Assembly: GCA_019347595.1 (NCBI GenBank)
Contig: JAHWLA010000090.1
Span: forward strand, 1-7,881
Length of the DNA: 7,881 bases
Origin: Actinomycetota bacterium
GTDB lineage: Bacteria > Actinomycetota > Acidimicrobiia > Acidimicrobiales > JAHWLA01
Reading direction: 5' to 3'
Each line of letters opens with the position of its first letter. Position 1 is the stretch's first letter. The notes under the pieces are model-generated. The model ran no database searches, was not told the origin of the DNA, and worked only from the letters and a program-made list of their open reading frames with translations. A program made the translations under genes and the position numbers. Positions 5,223 through 7,881 of this stretch are shown in pieces.

Positions 5223-5583
5223 GTACGGCCGCTTGGGGTCGGCCGCGACCGTGTCGAGGCCGACCCACGCCGAGAGCTCGCGACTGCGCTCGCACGCCGC
5301 CTGGTAGCGGGCCACCGCATCGGAGCGGCTCGTCCGGCGTCGGCAATCGGCGCTCCAGCTCCATGCCGTGGAGGACCCGCATGAACCAGTTCTGCTCCAC
5401 CAGCACCATGTGCTGGACCAGCCACAGCAGTGACGTCCCCGACGGCACGCCCGGGAGGGCGGCGTCCTCGTCCGACACGCCGTCGACCTTGCGCACCAGT
5501 GCGGCGTGGAACGAGTCGAGGAACGTGTCGAGCAGGACGCGCTCGTCTGTCGGCCCGACGAGCGCGTCCCGCGGGTCTGTCAT
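5223..5583 (-). pseudogene. DinB/DUF664 family gene remnant (frameshifted, 3'-truncated)
   Basis: The ATG at 5583 overlaps the aconitase TGA (ATGA), so the gene was translated by coupling behind aconitase. The first 86 codons (opening MTDPRDALVGPTDERVLLDT, with LLWLVQHMVLVEQNWF) match the first half of a DinB-like four-helix protein, where H58 is the first metal-binding histidine. After PTPDEP the frame is lost near 5325: an extra base (or two missing) shifts it to a second frame that continues SDAVARYQAACERSRELSAW up to DPKRPY near 5223. The normal last third, with the remaining metal-binding histidines (an HxxxE...RHxGH-type region), is absent, and the sequence passes into the antisense of the fragment on the other strand. 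Intact relatives act in thiol-dependent detoxification or are uncharacterised. This copy should not make a functional protein unless the frameshift is a sequencing error. Confidence 0.72.
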
Positions 5584-7823
5584 CCGTGCTGCTTGGCCCT
5601 GATGAGGTTGAGTGCCCCGCCTGCCCGGAACCAGTCGATGTGCTCGTGCGACATGGTGTGCGTGCACTCGAAGTCGACCGTGGAGCCGTCCGGCTTGGTG
5701 ATACGGCACCGCACCGGCCGGTCCGGCGCCAGGTCGGCCAGGCCGAGCACGGAGATGCGGTCGTCCTCGCCGACGACGTCGTAGGTGGCGGGATCGGCGA
5801 ACGTCAGCGGGAGCACGCCCTGCTTCTTCAAGTTCGTCTCGTGGATGCGGGCGAACGAGCGCACCATGATGACCTTGCCGTTCATGAAGCGAGGCTCCAT
5901 GGCGGCGTGCTCACGCGACGAGCCTTCGCCGTAGTTCTCGTCGCCGATCGCCACCCAGGCCACGCCCGCTTCGCGACAGTGGCGGGCGGCCTCCGGGTAG
6001 GGCTCGGTCGCGCCGTGCACCGGGCACTTCCCCGAGCCTGCCTCACCGGTGAAGGCGTTGACCGCCCCGAGGAACAGGTTCTGCGAGATGTTCTCCAGGT
6101 GGCCTCGGTACTTCAGCCACGGCCCGGCCGCCGAGATGTGGTCGGTGGTGCACTTGCCCTTGGCCTTCATGAGGACCGGGAGGTCGACGAAGTCGTTGCC
6201 GTCCCACGCTGCGAAGGGCTCCAGCAGTTGCAGGCGGTCGCTGTCGGGGCGGACGACCACCTCGACGGTGGCGGTGCTTTCGGGCGGCGGGATGAAGCCC
6301 GCCTCGCCCGACTCGAACCCGCCGCTGGGAAGCTCCTCGCCCACCGGCTCGTCGAGGCCGGCACGCGGGTCGCCTTCGAGCGTCCCGGTCAGGGCGTAGG
6401 CCATCACCGTCTCGGGTGACGCCACGAACGACAGCGTCGACGACATGCCGTCGTTCCGCTTCGGGAAGTTGCGGTTGTAGGAGTTGACGATGACGTTGAC
6501 CTCGCCCTCCTTCACGTCCTCGCGCTTCCACTGCCCGATGCAGGGGCCGCACGCGTTGGCGAGGACGGTGGCCCCGATGGCTTCGAGGTCGGCGAGCAGG
6601 CCGTCGCGCTCGATGGTGGCGCGCACGCGCTCGGAGCCGGGCGTTACGAGCAGCGGCGTCTTGACCCGCATGCCCTTGGCGGCCGCCTGCCGGGCGATGG
6701 ACGCCGCCCGGGTGATGTCCTCGTACGAGGAGTTGGTGCACGAGCCGACCAGCGCGGCGCTGATCTTCAGCGGCCAGCCGTTGGCCTTGGCGTCCTCGCC
6801 CGCCTGGCTGATGGGCCGGGCCAGGTCCGGGGTGTGGGGGCCGTTGATGTGGGGCTCGAGCGTGTCGAGGTCGATCTCGATCACCTGGTCGAAGAAGCGC
6901 CCGGGGTCGGTTTCCACCTCGTCGTCGCCGCGCAGGTGGTGGAGAATGCGGCCCGCGGCGTCGGCGATCGCCTCACGGCCGGTCGACTTCAGGTACAGCG
7001 CGGCGCGGTCGTCGTAGGGGAACAGCGAGGTGGTGGCGCCGATCTCGGCGCCCATGTTGCAGATGGTGGCCCGCCCCGTGGCGCTGATGGTCTCGACGCC
7101 GGGGCCGAAGTACTCGACGATGGCGCCGGTGCCGCCCTTGACCGTCAGGATGTCGGCCACCTTGAGGATGACGTCCTTGGGCGCCGTCCATCCGCTCATG
7201 CGGCCGGTGAGGCGGACGCCGATCAGCTTGGGCCAGCGGAGTCCGAACGTGGAGCCGACCATGACGTCGACGGCGTCGGCGCCGCCCACGCCGATGGCGA
7301 TCATGCCGAGGCCGCCCGCGTTGGGGGTGTGGCTGTCGGTGCCGATCATCATCCCGCCCGGGAACGCGTACTGCTCCAGGACGACCTGGTGGATGATGCC
7401 GGAGCCCGGCTTCCAGAAGCCGATCCCGTACTTGGCCGACACGGTGCGGAGGAAGTCGTAGACCTCCTTGTTGACGTCCTCGGCGGCCAGGAGGTCGGTC
7501 TTGCCGTCGACGCGGGCCTGGATGAGGTGGTCGCAGTGCACGGTGGTGGGCACCGCCGTCTGGGGGAGGCCGGCGGTCATGAACTGGAGCAGCGCCATCT
7601 GGGCGGTGGCGTCCTGCATGGCGACCCGGTCGGGGTAGAGCTCGGTGTAGGCGCGGCCCCGCTCGACGTCCTGGTGCTCGGGATCGGCCAGGTGGGCGAA
7701 GAGGATCTTCTCGGCCAGCGTCACCGGGCGCCCCAGTCGTCGGCGGGCGATCTCGGTGCGCTCGTCGAAGCGGGCGTACACCTCGTTGATCAGCTCGATG
7801 GGCGTGGCGGCGGTGACGGCCAT
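5580..7823 (-). CDS. acn: Aconitate hydratase, mitochondrial-type
   Basis: This 747-residue protein is the TCA-cycle enzyme interconverting citrate and isocitrate through cis-aconitate, acting in the cytosol with a [4Fe-4S] cluster. Cluster ligands are C362 (GSCTNSS), C425 and C428 (ACGPCIGQW). Active-site segments include VHCDHL (95-100), GTDSHTPNAGG (161-171), NSYNRNFPKRND (447-458), KGKCTTDHISAAGPW (555-569), and GEGSSREHAA (632-641) with the catalytic serine at S635. Domains 1-3 cover about 1-475. A linker precedes the swivelling domain 4 (about 540-735), which includes the FARIHETNLKKQGVLPLTFA region. Length and motifs match the mitochondrial ACO2-like family of about 750 residues rather than the 900-residue AcnA/IRP type. 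The ATG at 7823 follows AGGGG at 6 nt, whereas a TTG at 7865 lies inside the promoter. The downstream coupled gene is the DinB remnant. Confidence 0.97.
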   Translation of the reverse strand: MAVTAATPIELINEVYARFDERTEIARRRLGRPVTLAEKILFAHLADPEHQDVERGRAYTELYPDRVAMQDATAQMALLQFMTAGLPQTAVPTTVHCDHLIQARVDGKTDLLAAEDVNKEVYDFLRTVSAKYGIGFWKPGSGIIHQVVLEQYAFPGGMMIGTDSHTPNAGGLGMIAIGVGGADAVDVMVGSTFGLRWPKLIGVRLTGRMSGWTAPKDVILKVADILTVKGGTGAIVEYFGPGVETISATGRATICNMGAEIGATTSLFPYDDRAALYLKSTGREAIADAAGRILHHLRGDDEVETDPGRFFDQVIEIDLDTLEPHINGPHTPDLARPISQAGEDAKANGWPLKISAALVGSCTNSSYEDITRAASIARQAAAKGMRVKTPLLVTPGSERVRATIERDGLLADLEAIGATVLANACGPCIGQWKREDVKEGEVNVIVNSYNRNFPKRNDGMSSTLSFVASPETVMAYALTGTLEGDPRAGLDEPVGEELPSGGFESGEAGFIPPPESTATVEVVVRPDSDRLQLLEPFAAWDGNDFVDLPVLMKAKGKCTTDHISAAGPWLKYRGHLENISQNLFLGAVNAFTGEAGSGKCPVHGATEPYPEAARHCREAGVAWVAIGDENYGEGSSREHAAMEPRFMNGKVIMVRSFARIHETNLKKQGVLPLTFADPATYDVVGEDDRISVLGLADLAPDRPVRCRITKPDGSTVDFECTHTMSHEHIDWFRAGGALNLIRAKQHG

Positions 7824-7856
7824 GCGGTTCCCCTTACCTCTTGCGTTCTTCGCGGT

Positions 7857-7878
7857 ATGAGACAAGTATAAGACAAGT
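7857..7878. repeat. Tandem 11-bp direct repeat in the aconitase promoter region
   Basis: ATGAGACAAGT (7857-7867) is followed directly by ATAAGACAAGT (7868-7878), matching at 10 of 11 positions. A period of 11 bp puts both copies on the same face of the helix, as for tandem sites of OmpR-type response regulators and some other activators. The repeat overlaps the candidate -10 box of the aconitase promoter, so it is a plausible operator. The regulator is unknown, and the window ends 3 bp beyond, so further copies cannot be excluded. Confidence 0.5.
7865..7870 (-). promoter_or_regulatory. Candidate -10 box of the aconitase promoter
   Basis: On the minus strand the hexamer is TATACT, a strong match to TATAAT. 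The predicted start near 7858 gives a leader of about 35 nt with the AAGGGGAA ribosome-binding site. The -35 element would lie beyond the right edge of the window. Confidence 0.5.
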
Positions 7879-7881
7879 GAG

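Noticed and set aside
1527..5315. A 1262-codon open frame on the minus strand running through the DinB remnant, the antisense of HAD-IB/PlsC, LysR and the dioxygenase
   Set aside because: Only its last 271 codons (dioxygenase) and a short stretch at its beginning (DinB) look like protein. The rest is antisense or out of frame with clear genes, and stop codons are rare in DNA this GC-rich.
7824..7865. TTG start adding 14 residues to aconitase
   Set aside because: It lies within the promoter repeat and lacks a ribosome-binding site, while the ATG at 7823 has AGGGG at good spacing.
5430..7871. Long plus-strand open frames opposite aconitase (such as 5430-6419 and 6834-7871)
   Set aside because: They mirror a fully intact, highly conserved gene on the other strand.
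1..7881. CRISPR arrays, insertion sequences, phage or defence genes
   Set aside because: There are no spaced repeats, terminal inverted repeats, transposase, integrase or nuclease-like products. The only tandem repeat is the two-copy 11-bp element at the right edge.

Overview
This is high-GC DNA (strong G/C at third codon positions, GTG starts) and looks like a chromosomal housekeeping segment from an actinobacterium. A 6C-type small RNA (a family described in Actinobacteria), several apparently leaderless genes with a TAnnnT box 6-7 nt before the start codon, and a HAD-IB/PlsC fusion all point that way. A compact mitochondrial-type aconitase, rather than the long AcnA usual in mycobacteria and streptomycetes, makes a deep-branching class such as Acidimicrobiia a reasonable guess. 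That placement is inference only.

Layout, left to right. A tRNA-Val(GAC) on the minus strand (7-79) is divergent from a MarR-family regulator (163-669, +), whose -10-like box lies 6 nt before its GTG. A hemerythrin HHE-domain protein (737-1321, +) follows behind its own candidate stress-sigma promoter and ends in a small Rho-N-like module. A 14-bp palindrome and a doubtful 63-codon ORF occupy 1329-1530, and that ORF shares a CTAG stop with the convergent gene beyond it. On the minus strand a LysR regulator (2339-3250) is followed, with a 4-nt GTGA overlap, by a phytanoyl-CoA dioxygenase family Fe(II)/2-oxoglutarate enzyme (1527-2342).

Divergent from LysR on the plus strand is a small RNA with two stem-loops whose loops carry six and seven consecutive cytosines: a 6C RNA with a recognisable promoter. 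It ends about 30 nt before an apparently leaderless gene for a HAD-IB phosphatase fused to a PlsC-type acyltransferase (3450-4829), with all HAD motifs present.

The stretch 4830-5583 is a scar. A plus-strand fragment of a secreted-protein-like repeat gene, missing both ends and frameshifted, meets head-on a minus-strand DinB/DUF664 gene that is also frameshifted and has lost its 3' part. The DinB start overlaps the stop of an intact aconitase gene (5580-7823, minus), so it was once the second gene of an aconitase operon. The aconitase promoter region at the right edge holds a tandem 11-bp repeat overlapping a TATACT box.

The strongest non-coding item is the 6C RNA. Its first C-rich loop is complementary over 7 nt to the aconitase ribosome-binding site in this same window, a speculative but testable link. 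I see no CRISPR array, insertion sequence, phage genes or evident new defence system.
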